A stretch of DNA of 64,000 nucleotides from Salinisphaeraceae bacterium. Lineage in GTDB: Bacteria; Pseudomonadota; Gammaproteobacteria; Nevskiales; Salinisphaeraceae. The position numbers and the translations under genes were made by a program. The stretch covers positions 48,672-112,671 of the forward strand of contig NYTH01000039.1 of assembly GCA_002683405.1 (NCBI GenBank). Direction: 5' to 3'. Numbering within the stretch: position 1 is the stretch's first letter; each line of letters starts with the position of its first letter. Below, piece after piece: positions 42,799 through 52,800 of the stretch. The notes below the pieces were generated by a model. The model searched no databases, was not told the origin of the DNA, and worked only from the letters and a program-made list of their open reading frames with translations.

Positions 42799-42869
42799 GG
42801 GCCGAATCTCCACATGCTCTTGGCACAAGACTGACAAGCATGAACCAGATGGCCCACCCTGTCTTCTGT

Positions 42870-45800
42870 TCACGACAAGTGGCGTTGACGGGCGGGTTGA
42901 CCGGTGACGGCGCCCTGCATTGCGTCAGCCGCCAACGTGAAATAAAAGGTCGAGCCGCGGCCCGCTTCCGAATCCAGCCAGATGCGTCCGCCGTGCTGGT
43001 GCACGATGCGCTCCGCGATGGCCAAGCCCGCGCCGGTGCCGCCGCCGAAGGCATCCCGGTCGTGCAGACGCCGGAATATGCCGAAAACCTCCTCGTGATG
43101 CGCCGGGTCTATGCCGATGCCGTTGTCCCGCACGTGAAACACGCCGTCCGCATGGCCGATCTCGACCCATTTTTCGGCCTGATCGTTGTACTTCGCAGCG
43201 TTGGCAATGAGGTTGCGCATGAGCTCGGCCACGCGCACCCGGTCGCAGTGAATGCTGGGCAGCTCGGCCGGAATGCGCACCGTCACGCCGTTGCTCTCCA
43301 GCATGAAATGCAGGGTCGACAGAACGTCCTGCGTGAGGGCCTGCATGTCGGTGTTATCGATAGCGAGCTGCGTCTGGCCGAATCGCGAGAACTGCAGCAG
43401 GTCCTCGATCAGATCGTGCAGACGGGCCGACAGCTGCTTGAGCGCATCCAGCATCTGCCGCCCGCTCTCGTCCATTTGTTCGCCATACCGGCGATGCAGC
43501 AGTGCGGCATAACCCTGCAGGCCGCGAAGCGGCTCGCGCAGGTCGTGGCTGGCGACCTGCGCGAACGAGTCGAGCTCTTCGTTCGAGCGCTGCAGCTCGT
43601 GGCGCAGCTGCAGCTCGCTGCTCACGTCCTGGATGATGCCGTAGACCTTTTTCGGCGCGCCGTCGTCGTCGCGCTGTATCTGCCCGGTGGTTCGGAACCA
43701 GCGCGTCTGCGGTAGGGCGTTGCGAGCCCGGAACTCGAGATCGTAGCGGTCGTCGTCGGAAGCCAGAATGCGGCTGAAGTCGTCGATGATCCGCTGGCGG
43801 TCGTCTTCGGCCACGGCCGCATAGAAGCCGTCCATCGTTGCGCCGACCGCTTCGCGACGGGTTCCCATCAGGGCCGGCGCCCAGGGGTCGTAGGTCAGTC
43901 GGTTGCTGTCGGCACTCCAGTTCCAGCAGGCGATATTGGTGTAGCGCAGGGCGTGATCATGGCGTTCCCGATAGAGCGTTTCGGCCCGCTGACCCTCGAC
44001 CAGCCGGCTCACATCCCAGATTGCGCCGGCCACGCGGGGCGCGCTGCCGCGCGCATCGCGCTGCACGGACTCTCCGCGCAGCATGAACCAGCCCGGCTGG
44101 CCGGCGTCCGCGGTAATGCGAAACTGGCAATCGGCGCTCTGCCCGGGCGTCCGGGCCCGTTCCAGGGCCTGCCGGACGCTTGTCCGGTCGCGGCGGTCCA
44201 GGGCGGCCAGAAAGTCCTCCAGGCGTAGCGAGGCAGGACCTGGTCCCAGGCCCAGCAGGCCGGCCAGATGCCGATCCACGAACACCGCATCCGCATCGAT
44301 GTCCCAGGTCCAGGCGCCGACTCCGGCTGCCATGAGCGCGGCGTCATAGCGGGCTCGCTCCATCTCGGCGGTCTGCTGTTCGCGAGCGATCTCCGTGCGG
44401 TCGAGCAGCAGACCGGCCAGGCCCACGGCGACGCCCCGATCATCCAGCAGCGGGCGGCCGGTCACGTGCAGCCAGCGGTCCTGGCCGTCCGGATAGCGAA
44501 CCTGATGGGTGTTCTCGAATGCCTCGCCGGTTTCCAGGGCCCGGGCCACCTTTTTCCGGAGGGTCTCGCGGTGTTCCGGGTGAATCGGCTTCATACCGGT
44601 TTCGAAGTCCGTGACCGGCAGGGGGATGCCCAGCGGTTCAAGCAGGCTCAGGTCGCCGGCAAACTCCACCTGCTGGTCGGCCGCATTGAACATGAAGGCC
44701 ACCATCCGTGTGGTCGACAGGGCGCGATCAAGCAGCTGGCGCGCGTGTTTGGCGCGGGCCTCGGCGAGCGTGACGTCGGTGTGGTCGTGCACGAAGCCGG
44801 CCAGGCCAACAAACTCGCCTTCCTTGTCGAAAACCTCGTCGCCGCGCAGATACATGTACCGCCATTCGCCCGTTTCGCGGTGACGAGCGCGAAACTCGCC
44901 CGTGAGCATGTTGCTGCGCGCCAGCGCCCGCTGGATCTCTTCCCGCAGGGCAGTGCGGTCGGTTTCGTGAATCAGCGCCAGGGCATCGTCCAGGTGGCGA
45001 ATGTCGTGGTTGTCCGGCGCCCCGATCAGCCGGTAGGCGTTGTGATCCAGCTCGAGGCGCCGGCTTGCGGCGTCCAGCCGCCAGAAGCCGATTTTGGCGG
45101 CCTCGGCGGCCGTCTCCACCCGGGCCAGGGCTTCGCTGGCCTCGCGCTGTGCCAGCGCCACCTCGCTGCGGTCGATCATGTAGCCGGCGGCCCCCACGAT
45201 GGCGCCGTTGGCCCCCGTCAGCGCGCGGCCGTGCGCCGCGAAGTCATACGGGCGATCGTCATCGAAGCGGGTGGCACGCAGCTCAAGCGAGAAGGACTGC
45301 CCGGTGGTCAGCGTTTGCTCCAGGGCCGTTTCCAGCCGTGGCCGATCCACGGAGTGAATACTGGCCATGATCGTGTCGAAGTCGGGCTGGGCGGCCTGGC
45401 GGGAATAGCCGGTCATGGCATGCCAGCCGCGGTCCACGTCGAAACGGCGCGTCTCCCAGTTTAGCGACCAGAAACCGAATCGGCCCGTATCGAGGACCGA
45501 GTCGATCTTCTCGGTGGCGATGCGGGCCGCCTCGCGCGCCGTCATTTCGGCGGTGACGTTGGCGGTGAAGCCGCCGATGCGGCGCGTGCGTCCATCGTCC
45601 TCGGTGACCACCGCCTCGGCGCGGGTATAAAGCCACTGGGTCTGGCCGTCGGCGGCGTGAACCCGGTAGCGGCACTCCACGCTGCCCAGACCATGGGCGC
45701 AGTTGTTCAGCTGCTGCTGCAGGCGTTGCCGGTCGTTCTCCTGGATCAGGTCAAGCCAGTCATCCAGGCTCTGGCCATCAAGTCTGGCCGGTGTGCCGAA

Positions 45801-47222
45801 GGCCTCGGCCACATGGGCGTCGAATTCCAGTAGATCGGTGTGTATGTCCCAGCTCCAGGCCGTCACGCGCGCTGCGCGCAGATTCCTATCATGCCGCTCG
45901 CGCAGGGCGTTGAATTCCAGGGCGGCGCGGTGGGCTTCGGTGTCGTCGCTGACCACGCCGTAAATCTCCACAACGCGTCCGCGATGGTCGCGGCCCGGTA
46001 CGCCCCGGCCGCGAAGAAACAGCTCTCGGCCGTCCGCGGGGCGGTGCCAGGACGTTTCGAAGTCGAAGCCGCGGGCTTTCTCGACCGCATCGTGAAACTT
46101 GTCCTCGATGGCGTCCCGGTAGTCGGCGTCGACGTGCGTCAGCAGTTCCGCCAGGGCCGGCTTGTGAGCCGAGCCCAATCCGATGGAATCCCGCCAGTGC
46201 ACGTCGAAATCGAACAGGCCGGTGTCTACGTCATAGCTCCAGAAGCCAATGCCCGTCGTGCGGGCGACCTCGTCGATTCGGGCCAGGGCCTGGTCGGTGC
46301 GCTCTCGCGCCTCGACTTCGGCGGTGACGTCCCAGAGCACGCCGGACACGCTGGTGGTATTGCCGTTGTCATCCTGGTCCAGTGGCTCGCCCCGGCTGGC
46401 CAGCCAGCCAATACGGCCATCTGCCCGGAAGTGACGAAAGCGTATCTCGAAGCCTTCGCCGCCGGCCACGATGCGCGAGGCCGAGGCCTGCACACGGGCC
46501 CGGTCTTCCGGGTGAACGAAGGAGAGCAGGGTGGAAATCTTGCCGTCGTAGCTGCCGGGTGGCTGACCCAGCAGCGCGTCGAGCTCTGGATTGATGCTGT
46601 CCGTCCCGCCTTCATCCAGCCGCCAGACCCAGGTGGCAAAACGCACGCCGCGCATGGCGGCCCGGTGGCGTTCGTAGATGTTGTCGTACTCGGCCCGCAG
46701 CCGGTGCTCGGTCAGCTGATTGACGAGGCCATAGGCCACGGCGGCCCAGGCGATCAGCAGCATGGCCACCGGTTCGACCGTGAGCGGCGCGAAGTCCAGG
46801 CTGGCGCGCAGATAGAGAATGCCGGCCGTGACCAGCAGGGTGGCCAACAGGCTCGGCCCGAAACCATAGAGCCGCTTGCGCAGACTGGCGTCCAGCGGAT
46901 TGGCAGCGGTGAGCAGCAATAACGGCATACTGCTGGCCGGATCGAAGGGCACGACGGCCAGACAGATAGCGTTGTCCAGCACAATCTGGCCCGAGCGGCG
47001 GATGGGCGCCCACGCGCGGCTGCGCAGCAGGCCCACGCCCAGGCAGCCGATCAGATAGGCCACACCGGCCGCCAGCAGCGCCGGGCCGATCCAGTCGGGT
47101 CCGAGCGGACCGCCCAGGAGCATAAAATAGGCAGTGCTCACCAGCACGAGCGCAGCCCGCACCGCCAGGATGCCCCGGGGCCAATCCTTTTGTTTTAAAA
47201 GCTTTCCCGAAGCTGCGTTCAT
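42870..47222 (-). CDS. Multi-PAS sensor histidine kinase (1450 aa)
   Basis: From ATG 47222. Residues about 18-190 hold five hydrophobic segments (GILAVRAALVLVSTAYFML, WIGPALLAAGVAYLIGCLG, and others), a membrane sensor region. Eight PAS-fold units follow, each opening with a motif such as FATWVWRL, IGFWSYDV, VTAWSWDI, FGFWSLNW, IGFWRLDA, MVAFMFNA, VGAWTWDI or IACWNWSA, and usually ending near WDVTAE or similar. A HisKA domain with His1226 in ASHDLREPLRG and a HATPase with N-box LMRNLIANAAKYND, G1 VRDNGIGIDP and G2 GGGTGAGLAIAERI complete it. No receiver domain or response regulator is adjacent, so its partner is elsewhere. Confidence 0.93.
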   Translation of the reverse strand: MNAASGKLLKQKDWPRGILAVRAALVLVSTAYFMLLGGPLGPDWIGPALLAAGVAYLIGCLGVGLLRSRAWAPIRRSGQIVLDNAICLAVVPFDPASSMPLLLLTAANPLDASLRKRLYGFGPSLLATLLVTAGILYLRASLDFAPLTVEPVAMLLIAWAAVAYGLVNQLTEHRLRAEYDNIYERHRAAMRGVRFATWVWRLDEGGTDSINPELDALLGQPPGSYDGKISTLLSFVHPEDRARVQASASRIVAGGEGFEIRFRHFRADGRIGWLASRGEPLDQDDNGNTTSVSGVLWDVTAEVEARERTDQALARIDEVARTTGIGFWSYDVDTGLFDFDVHWRDSIGLGSAHKPALAELLTHVDADYRDAIEDKFHDAVEKARGFDFETSWHRPADGRELFLRGRGVPGRDHRGRVVEIYGVVSDDTEAHRAALEFNALRERHDRNLRAARVTAWSWDIHTDLLEFDAHVAEAFGTPARLDGQSLDDWLDLIQENDRQRLQQQLNNCAHGLGSVECRYRVHAADGQTQWLYTRAEAVVTEDDGRTRRIGGFTANVTAEMTAREAARIATEKIDSVLDTGRFGFWSLNWETRRFDVDRGWHAMTGYSRQAAQPDFDTIMASIHSVDRPRLETALEQTLTTGQSFSLELRATRFDDDRPYDFAAHGRALTGANGAIVGAAGYMIDRSEVALAQREASEALARVETAAEAAKIGFWRLDAASRRLELDHNAYRLIGAPDNHDIRHLDDALALIHETDRTALREEIQRALARSNMLTGEFRARHRETGEWRYMYLRGDEVFDKEGEFVGLAGFVHDHTDVTLAEARAKHARQLLDRALSTTRMVAFMFNAADQQVEFAGDLSLLEPLGIPLPVTDFETGMKPIHPEHRETLRKKVARALETGEAFENTHQVRYPDGQDRWLHVTGRPLLDDRGVAVGLAGLLLDRTEIAREQQTAEMERARYDAALMAAGVGAWTWDIDADAVFVDRHLAGLLGLGPGPASLRLEDFLAALDRRDRTSVRQALERARTPGQSADCQFRITADAGQPGWFMLRGESVQRDARGSAPRVAGAIWDVSRLVEGQRAETLYRERHDHALRYTNIACWNWSADSNRLTYDPWAPALMGTRREAVGATMDGFYAAVAEDDRQRIIDDFSRILASDDDRYDLEFRARNALPQTRWFRTTGQIQRDDDGAPKKVYGIIQDVSSELQLRHELQRSNEELDSFAQVASHDLREPLRGLQGYAALLHRRYGEQMDESGRQMLDALKQLSARLHDLIEDLLQFSRFGQTQLAIDNTDMQALTQDVLSTLHFMLESNGVTVRIPAELPSIHCDRVRVAELMRNLIANAAKYNDQAEKWVEIGHADGVFHVRDNGIGIDPAHHEEVFGIFRRLHDRDAFGGGTGAGLAIAERIVHQHGGRIWLDSEAGRGSTFYFTLAADAMQGAVTGQPARQRHLS

Positions 47223-47457
47223 GTGAATGCGGTGTTTTTCGGTAAGGCCGCAGGCTGTGTCTGCCCCGCGGTGTTGCGAGGGTATCGGCCGTTGATGACG
47301 CCTGGCCAGTGCCGCGGACGGCTCCGGTTCCCGATGCCGTATTGTCAGCCGCAAGGGTTTACCGGACACTTTCCGCGCTGCCTGCGCGGGCCCTTCGAGT
47401 CTGCCGCCCGGCGGCGGCTTTGGGGTGTCACCAGTAACAGGGAAAAGGGAAAATAAA

Positions 47458-47922
47458 ATGCTTCAGGAATTCAAGGATTTCGCCATGCGCGGCAATGTCG
47501 TGGACATGGCCGTGGGTATCATCATCGGGGCCGCCTTCAGCACCATCGTCAAATCACTGGTGGATGATGTCATCATGCCGCCCATCGGCCTGCTGCTGGG
47601 CGGCGTGGATTTTTCCAATTTCTTCGTGACGCTGAAGGCGGGCGCCGAGACGGTCGGCCCTTACGGCTCGCTGGAGGCGGCCAAGGCGGCCGGCGCGGTG
47701 ACGCTGAATTACGGCCAGTTCGTCAACCACGTGATCAGCTTCCTGATTGTGGCCTGGGCGGTGTTCATGCTCATCAAGGCCATGAACAACCTCCAGCGCA
47801 AGAAGGAAGAAGAACCCGTGACCAAGGCCCCGACCACGCGCGACTGTCCGGAATGCCTGTCAACCATTCACGTCAAGGCCCGGCGCTGCCCGCAGTGCAC
47901 GTCTGAAATCGCCGCCGCCTGA
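47458..47922 (+). CDS. mscL: Large-conductance mechanosensitive channel MscL with C-terminal zinc ribbon
   Basis: Pentameric inner-membrane channel that opens under hypo-osmotic shock. 154 aa from ATG 47458, with AAAAGGGA 7 nt upstream. TM1 is [20 protein letters not shown], followed by the periplasmic loop and TM2 [19 protein letters not shown]. The tail contains [18 protein letters not shown], a four-Cys ribbon that probably binds zinc; similar tails occur in other MscL proteins. A strong terminator follows the stop. Confidence 0.96.
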   Translation: MLQEFKDFAMRGNVVDMAVGIIIGAAFSTIVKSLVDDVIMPPIGLLLGGVDFSNFFVTLKAGAETVGPYGSLEAAKAAGAVTLNYGQFVNHVISFLIVAWAVFMLIKAMNNLQRKKEEEPVTKAPTTRDCPECLSTIHVKARRCPQCTSEIAAA

Positions 47923-47937
47923 GCCGACGCCGGACAC

Positions 47938-47972
47938 ATGCCGGGTGTGCGTCGCACCCCGGCATTTTTTTT
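47938..47972 (+). terminator. Rho-independent terminator after mscL
   Basis: ATGCCGGG at 47938-47945 pairs with CCCGGCAT at 47958-47965, extended inside by GTGC/GCAC with one bulged T, and is followed by eight T residues (47965-47972). It is a textbook intrinsic terminator 16 nt after the mscL stop. Confidence 0.92.
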
Positions 47973-48001
47973 GAACGCACGGAATTCAAAAGGATATCAA
48001 T

Positions 48002-48451
48002 ATGGAACTGCCGCAACGCGCGCAATTCGGGCACCTGCTGCCCGTCACGGTCCGCTGGGGCGACATGGACGCCCTGGGGCACGTCAACAACACCCTCTAC
48101 TTCCGCTACAGCGAGCATGGGCGTGTGGCCTACTTCGAGGCCCTCGGATCGGGTAATCCGTCCACCCCGAACCGCGGGCAGGGGCCCATCCTCGCGCAGC
48201 ACGATTGCCAGTTCATACGGCAGCTGCGCTACCCCAGCGAAATTGACGTAGGAACACGCGTCACCGTGCTGGGCAACAGCAGCCTCATGTTCGAGCAGGC
48301 CCTGTTCGAGCGCGGCAGCGATACGCTCTATGCTCGCTTCACGGCGCGCATCGTCTGGTTCGACTTCGAGCGACAGGCCAGTATGCGGGTACCCGACGAT
48401 CTGCGGCGGCGGATCGCCGCGCTGGAACCCGAGTCCGTCGAGGGCGCCTGA
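48002..48451 (+). CDS. Acyl-CoA thioesterase, 4HBT hotdog protein
   Basis: 149 aa. The hotdog signature RWGDMDALGHVNNTLYFRYSE has the catalytic Asp and HVNN. It ends RIVWFDFERQASMRVPDDLR. AAAAGGAT precedes ATG 48002. It belongs to the same superfamily as the protein encoded at 41872-42330 but is a distinct subtype (GHVNN versus DHANN). It is separated from mscL by a terminator, so it needs its own promoter, which I could not identify. Confidence 0.88.
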   Translation: MELPQRAQFGHLLPVTVRWGDMDALGHVNNTLYFRYSEHGRVAYFEALGSGNPSTPNRGQGPILAQHDCQFIRQLRYPSEIDVGTRVTVLGNSSLMFEQALFERGSDTLYARFTARIVWFDFERQASMRVPDDLRRRIAALEPESVEGA

Positions 48452-48470
48452 GACCGGCGCTCAGAATCGG

Positions 48471-49064
48471 TCAGCCGGCGGACGACGCGACGGCGGCATG
48501 GTTGGGCGTGACCGGCGGATTGAACAGGTCGTCCTCGTCGACGTGGATGCCCGCCCGCCGGAAAATATCCCCGGCGATGGCCTGAATGTCTTCGTATACG
48601 CGGCGGGCGTTGTCCAGGGTGCAGAACGCCTCCCAGTCGGCGTCGGTTGCGCCGCCGTCAGCCAGGTTGTCCGCCCGGGGAATATGGACCCGGTCGCGTA
48701 CCAGCGTCTCCGCCATACCGGCCACCATGTAGTTCATCACGCTGAACAACTCGATGAGCGTGGAATAGGGACGCTGCGCGTAGTCCGGCAGATGCCAGAA
48801 GGCGCGAAGCAGCAGGTGCAGGCGCTGGGTGTGCGAGGCGGCGAGAAAGTCCACGCGGTCGGCCTCGTCCAGCAGCCGGGCAGCCAGTTCGTCGACGAAG
48901 GCCTCGTGCGTCAGCGCCGAGAAGATCAGCGAGGCCTTGACGCACTGCACCGACTGCTCGGCCGGGGCCGTGGCCGCCATGTCCAGGAAAAACGCCGCAC
49001 TTTCACGATGCCTGACGGCTGTTGATGCGCATCCGGCCGGATGCGGGCCTGTCTTGCCTTGCAT
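48471..49064 (-). CDS. Hypothetical protein (197 aa)
   Basis: Not recognised. ATG 49064 follows an excellent ribosome site (AGGAGGAGCAAGC), which supports a real gene. The product is soluble and mostly helical, with blocks RRESAAFFLDMAATA-like HRESAAFFLDMAA, FVDELAARLLDEADRVDF, RLHLLLRAFWHLPDYAQRPY and EDIQAIAGDIFRRAGIHVDEDD. No catalytic motif is evident. It is convergent with the thioesterase gene at 48002. Confidence 0.65.
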   Translation of the reverse strand: MQGKTGPHPAGCASTAVRHRESAAFFLDMAATAPAEQSVQCVKASLIFSALTHEAFVDELAARLLDEADRVDFLAASHTQRLHLLLRAFWHLPDYAQRPYSTLIELFSVMNYMVAGMAETLVRDRVHIPRADNLADGGATDADWEAFCTLDNARRVYEDIQAIAGDIFRRAGIHVDEDDLFNPPVTPNHAAVASSAG

Positions 49065-49171
49065 GCTTGCTCCTCCTGTTATTGATCCGAAGCTAGTGCA
49101 CATGGGCCAGGCGGGGCAAGCAGCGACGGCGGCCGGCGGTTGCGCAGCGGTGACGAATGGCGCGGGACCGG

Positions 49172-49606
49172 TCAGCTGGACTGCATGCGCAGCCAGTAGC
49201 GCAGGCGGTCCTCTGGGTCATTGACCAGATCGGTACAGCTGTCGCCCAGCCGGTCGACCAGAGGGCCGATGTTGCGAAAGCTGCCCTCGATGCCCGCGAT
49301 CATTCGGCCCTGAATCCGGTCCAGCCGTTGCTGCGCCTCGCGCCGGGTCAGGCCGGCGTGACGCGCCGCCTGGCGGCTTTCGCGGTCGGTCATGGCCGCA
49401 ATGCGGGCGTACCGAATCGCCAGGTCTTCATCCTCGCCCCGGGCGGTGGCTTCCGTCAGCAGACGGTAGAACGCCAGGCATTCGGCAAGCTCGCCATGCA
49501 GCGCCTCGGCGGCGCGTTCCGGGGGCAGGCTGGCAGCCGGGGCGGCCGAGAGCATCAGCATCAGGCCGGCCAGAGCGGCTTTAACGTATTGGGGAGCTGT
49601 GATCAT
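49172..49606 (-). CDS. Hypothetical secreted protein (144 aa)
   Basis: Not recognised. From ATG 49606 the N-terminus is a likely signal peptide (YVKAALAGLMLMLSAAPAAS). The mature part is helical and charged with two cysteines (ELAECLAFYR and DSCTDLVN), which could form a periplasmic disulfide. It is divergent from pyc, sharing a 239-bp upstream region. Confidence 0.65.
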   Translation of the reverse strand: MITAPQYVKAALAGLMLMLSAAPAASLPPERAAEALHGELAECLAFYRLLTEATARGEDEDLAIRYARIAAMTDRESRQAARHAGLTRREAQQRLDRIQGRMIAGIEGSFRNIGPLVDRLGDSCTDLVNDPEDRLRYWLRMQSS

Positions 49607-49674
49607 GGCGCCAGCGTAACGCGCCCTGGCGACGCCGTGTGGCATTGATCTTGCGGCGTTCCGAAGCGGCCGGT

Positions 49675-49700
49675 GATCATGATCGGCCCGGGTCCGGGCC
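49675..49700. promoter_or_regulatory. Two abutting palindromes upstream of pyc
   Basis: GATCATGATC (49675-49684) is a perfect 10-bp palindrome and is followed directly by GGCCCGG-gt-CCGGGCC (49685-49700). Both lie in the divergent region between a secreted-protein gene and pyc. They may be regulator sites; no family is implied by the sequence. Confidence 0.3.
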
Positions 49701-49845
49701 CGGACGCCTCGTCGCAAGTCGGGCCTCTGGCGCCGCATACCGGTGTAGCCTCGATTGTTCGGGGGTGCCCACATCGCTATTCTTGGCGGGTACCGGTCGT
49801 CCCGTCAGGCGACCGTTTTTATTGTTCAGACAGGCTGAAAACCAC

Positions 49846-52800
49846 ATGAAAATCAGAAAGCTGCTGGTTGCCAATCGGGGTGAGATTGCCATCCGCATCA
49901 TGCGTGCGGCGGCGGAGATGGGGATTCGAACGGTCAGCATCTACGCCTACGAGGATCGATTCGCGCTGCATCGCTTCAAGGCCGACGAGAGTTATCTGGT
50001 CGGCAAGGGCGCCAAGCCCATCGCGGCCTATCTGGACATTCAGGACATTATTCGCGTGGCCCGGGAAACGGGCGCCGACGCCATTCACCCGGGCTACGGC
50101 TTCCTGTCCGAAAACGATGAATTTGCGGAGGCCTGCGAACAGGCCGACATTCTCTTCGTGGGTCCCTCGGTGAAGGTATTGCGCACGCTGGGTGACAAGG
50201 TCTCCGCCCGCGCGGCCGCCGTGGCTGCGGATGTGCCGGTGCTGCCGGCCTCGGACACGCTCCCGGAAAACCTGGACGAGGTCGCGAAGATTGCGGACGA
50301 GATCGGCTATCCGGTCATGCTCAAGGCCAGCTGGGGCGGGGGTGGCCGCGGTATGCGCGTCATAAAATCCGCGGATGAGCTCCGCGACCAGGTCGAATCC
50401 GGTCGTCGCGAAGCCAAGGCCGCATTCGGCAACGACGAAGGCTATCTGGAAAAGCTCGTGGTAAACGCCCGGCACGTCGAGGTGCAGATTCTGGGCGACA
50501 CCCACGGCAACGTCATTCACCTGTTCGAGCGGGATTGCACCGTGCAGCGCCGTCACCAGAAGGTGGCCGAGCGCGCGCCGGCACCCTATCTGAGCGAGCA
50601 GCAGCGCGAGTCGCTGTGCGGCGCGGCGGTGCGGCTGTGCCAGAGCGTGGATTACCACCACGCCGGCACGGTGGAATTCCTGATGGACGCTGATAGCGGC
50701 GAGTTCTTTTTCATCGAGGTCAATCCGCGTATCCAGGTGGAGCACACCGTGACCGAGGAAGTGACCGGCGTGGATATCGTCCGGGCGCAGTTGCGCATTT
50801 CCGAAGGCGGCCGGCTGGGCGACGGGGAACATTCGCTGCCGGGCCAGTCGGAGGTGTCGCTCGACGGCCATGCCCTGCAGTGTCGCGTGACAACGGAGGA
50901 CCCGGAGAACGGCTTTGCGCCGGATTACGGCCGGCTGACCGTGTACCGAAGTCCGGCCGGCCTGGGGGTGCGTCTGGATGGCGGCACTGCCTATTCGGGC
51001 GCGGTCATCACGCCCTACTACGATTCGCTCCTGGTGAAGGTCACCGTCTGGGCGCAGTCGCTGGAAGAGGTCATTCCCCGGATGGATCGCACGCTGCGCG
51101 AGTTTCGCATCCGCGGGCTGTCGACCAACCTGCAGTTCCTCGAAAACGTGATTGCGCACCCCAGTTTCAAGAACGGCGACTACACCACGTCGTTCATCGA
51201 CGAGACGCCCGAGCTGTTCGAGTTCGTGCCGCGTCGCGACCGGGCGACCAAGCTGCTGCGATTCCTGGGAGACGTGATCGTCAACGGCCATCCGGAGATG
51301 AAGGGCCGCACGCCGCCGGCGCTGCCGCTGCCCGAACCCCGCATGCCCGAGGCCGACATCAACGCGCCGGTGCCGCGCGGCACGCGCGACGAGCTGCTCG
51401 AGCGTGGCCCGGAAGGCTTCTCGAAATGGCTGCTGGAACAAAAGCGGGTGATGCTCACCGACACGTCCATGCGCGATGCCCACCAGTCGCTTTTTGCCAC
51501 GCGCATGCGCACGCGCGACATGCTGGAAATAGCGCCGTACTATGCCCGGCAGATGTCGGACCTGTTCTCGGTGGAGTGCTGGGGCGGCGCCACCTTCGAC
51601 GTCTCCATGCGTTTTCTCAAGGAGGATCCCTGGCTGCGGCTGAGCCGGCTGCGCGAGCGCATGCCGAATATCCCGCTGCAGATGCTGCTCCGCGCCTCAA
51701 ACGCGGTGGGTTACACGAACTATGCCGACAATGTGGTGCGCTTTTTCATCCAGCGCGCGGCGGACACCGGTATCGATATCTTCCGCGTGTTCGATGCGCT
51801 CAACTGGGTCGACAACATGCGGGTCGCCATCGACGAAGTCGTAGCCACCGGCAAGGTCTGCGAAGCGACCATCTGCTACAGCGGCGACCTGCTTGATCCG
51901 AAGGAAACGCAGTTCACGCTGGACTACTACATCGACATGGGGCGCAAGCTGGAAGCGGCGGGGGCGCACATCATCGGCATCAAGGACATGGCCGGTGTCT
52001 GCAAGCCCGGTGCGGCAAGCCGGCTGGTCACGGCGCTGAAATCGGAAATCAGTCTGCCGATCCACTTCCATACCCACGACACCAGCGGCATTTCCGCTGC
52101 CAGCGCCCTGGCCGCGGTGGAGGCCGGCGTCGATGCCGTGGACGGCGCCATGGACGCGCTGTCGGGGCTGGCGTCACAGCCGAACCTCGGGGCCATGGCG
52201 GCTGCGCTGCGTAACGGCGAGCGGGACCCCGGCATCGACGGCGACGTCATGCAGCAGTTCTCCGATTACTGGGAGGGCGTGCGCCGCTACTACGCGCCGT
52301 TCGAGTCCAACGTGCATTCCGGCACGGCCGACGTATACAACCACGCCATGCCGGGCGGGCAGTATTCCAACCTGCGCGAGCAGGCCCGCTCCATGGGGCT
52401 GACGCGCCGCTGGCCCGAGATTTCCCGGGCCTACGCCGACGTCAACCGGTTGTTCGGCAACATCGTCAAGGTTACGCCGACCTCGAAAGTGGTCGGCGAC
52501 ATGGCGCTGTACATGGTGTCCAACGATCTGACGCCGGAGCAGGTGGCCGATCCGGACCACGATATCGACTTTCCGGCGTCGGTCATCTCCTTTTTCCGCG
52601 GCGAGATGGGCCGGCCGCCCAACGGCTTCCCCGAAGCCCTGCAGAAGAAGGTGCTTCGCGGCGAGGCGCCGCTGCCGGGACGCCCGGGCGAAACCATCGA
52701 GGCTGTCGACCTGGAAGCCGAGCGTCGGACCATCGCCGAGGCGCTGGAGGTGGAGATAGACGACAACGACCTGGCGTCCTACCTCATGTATCCCGAGGTC

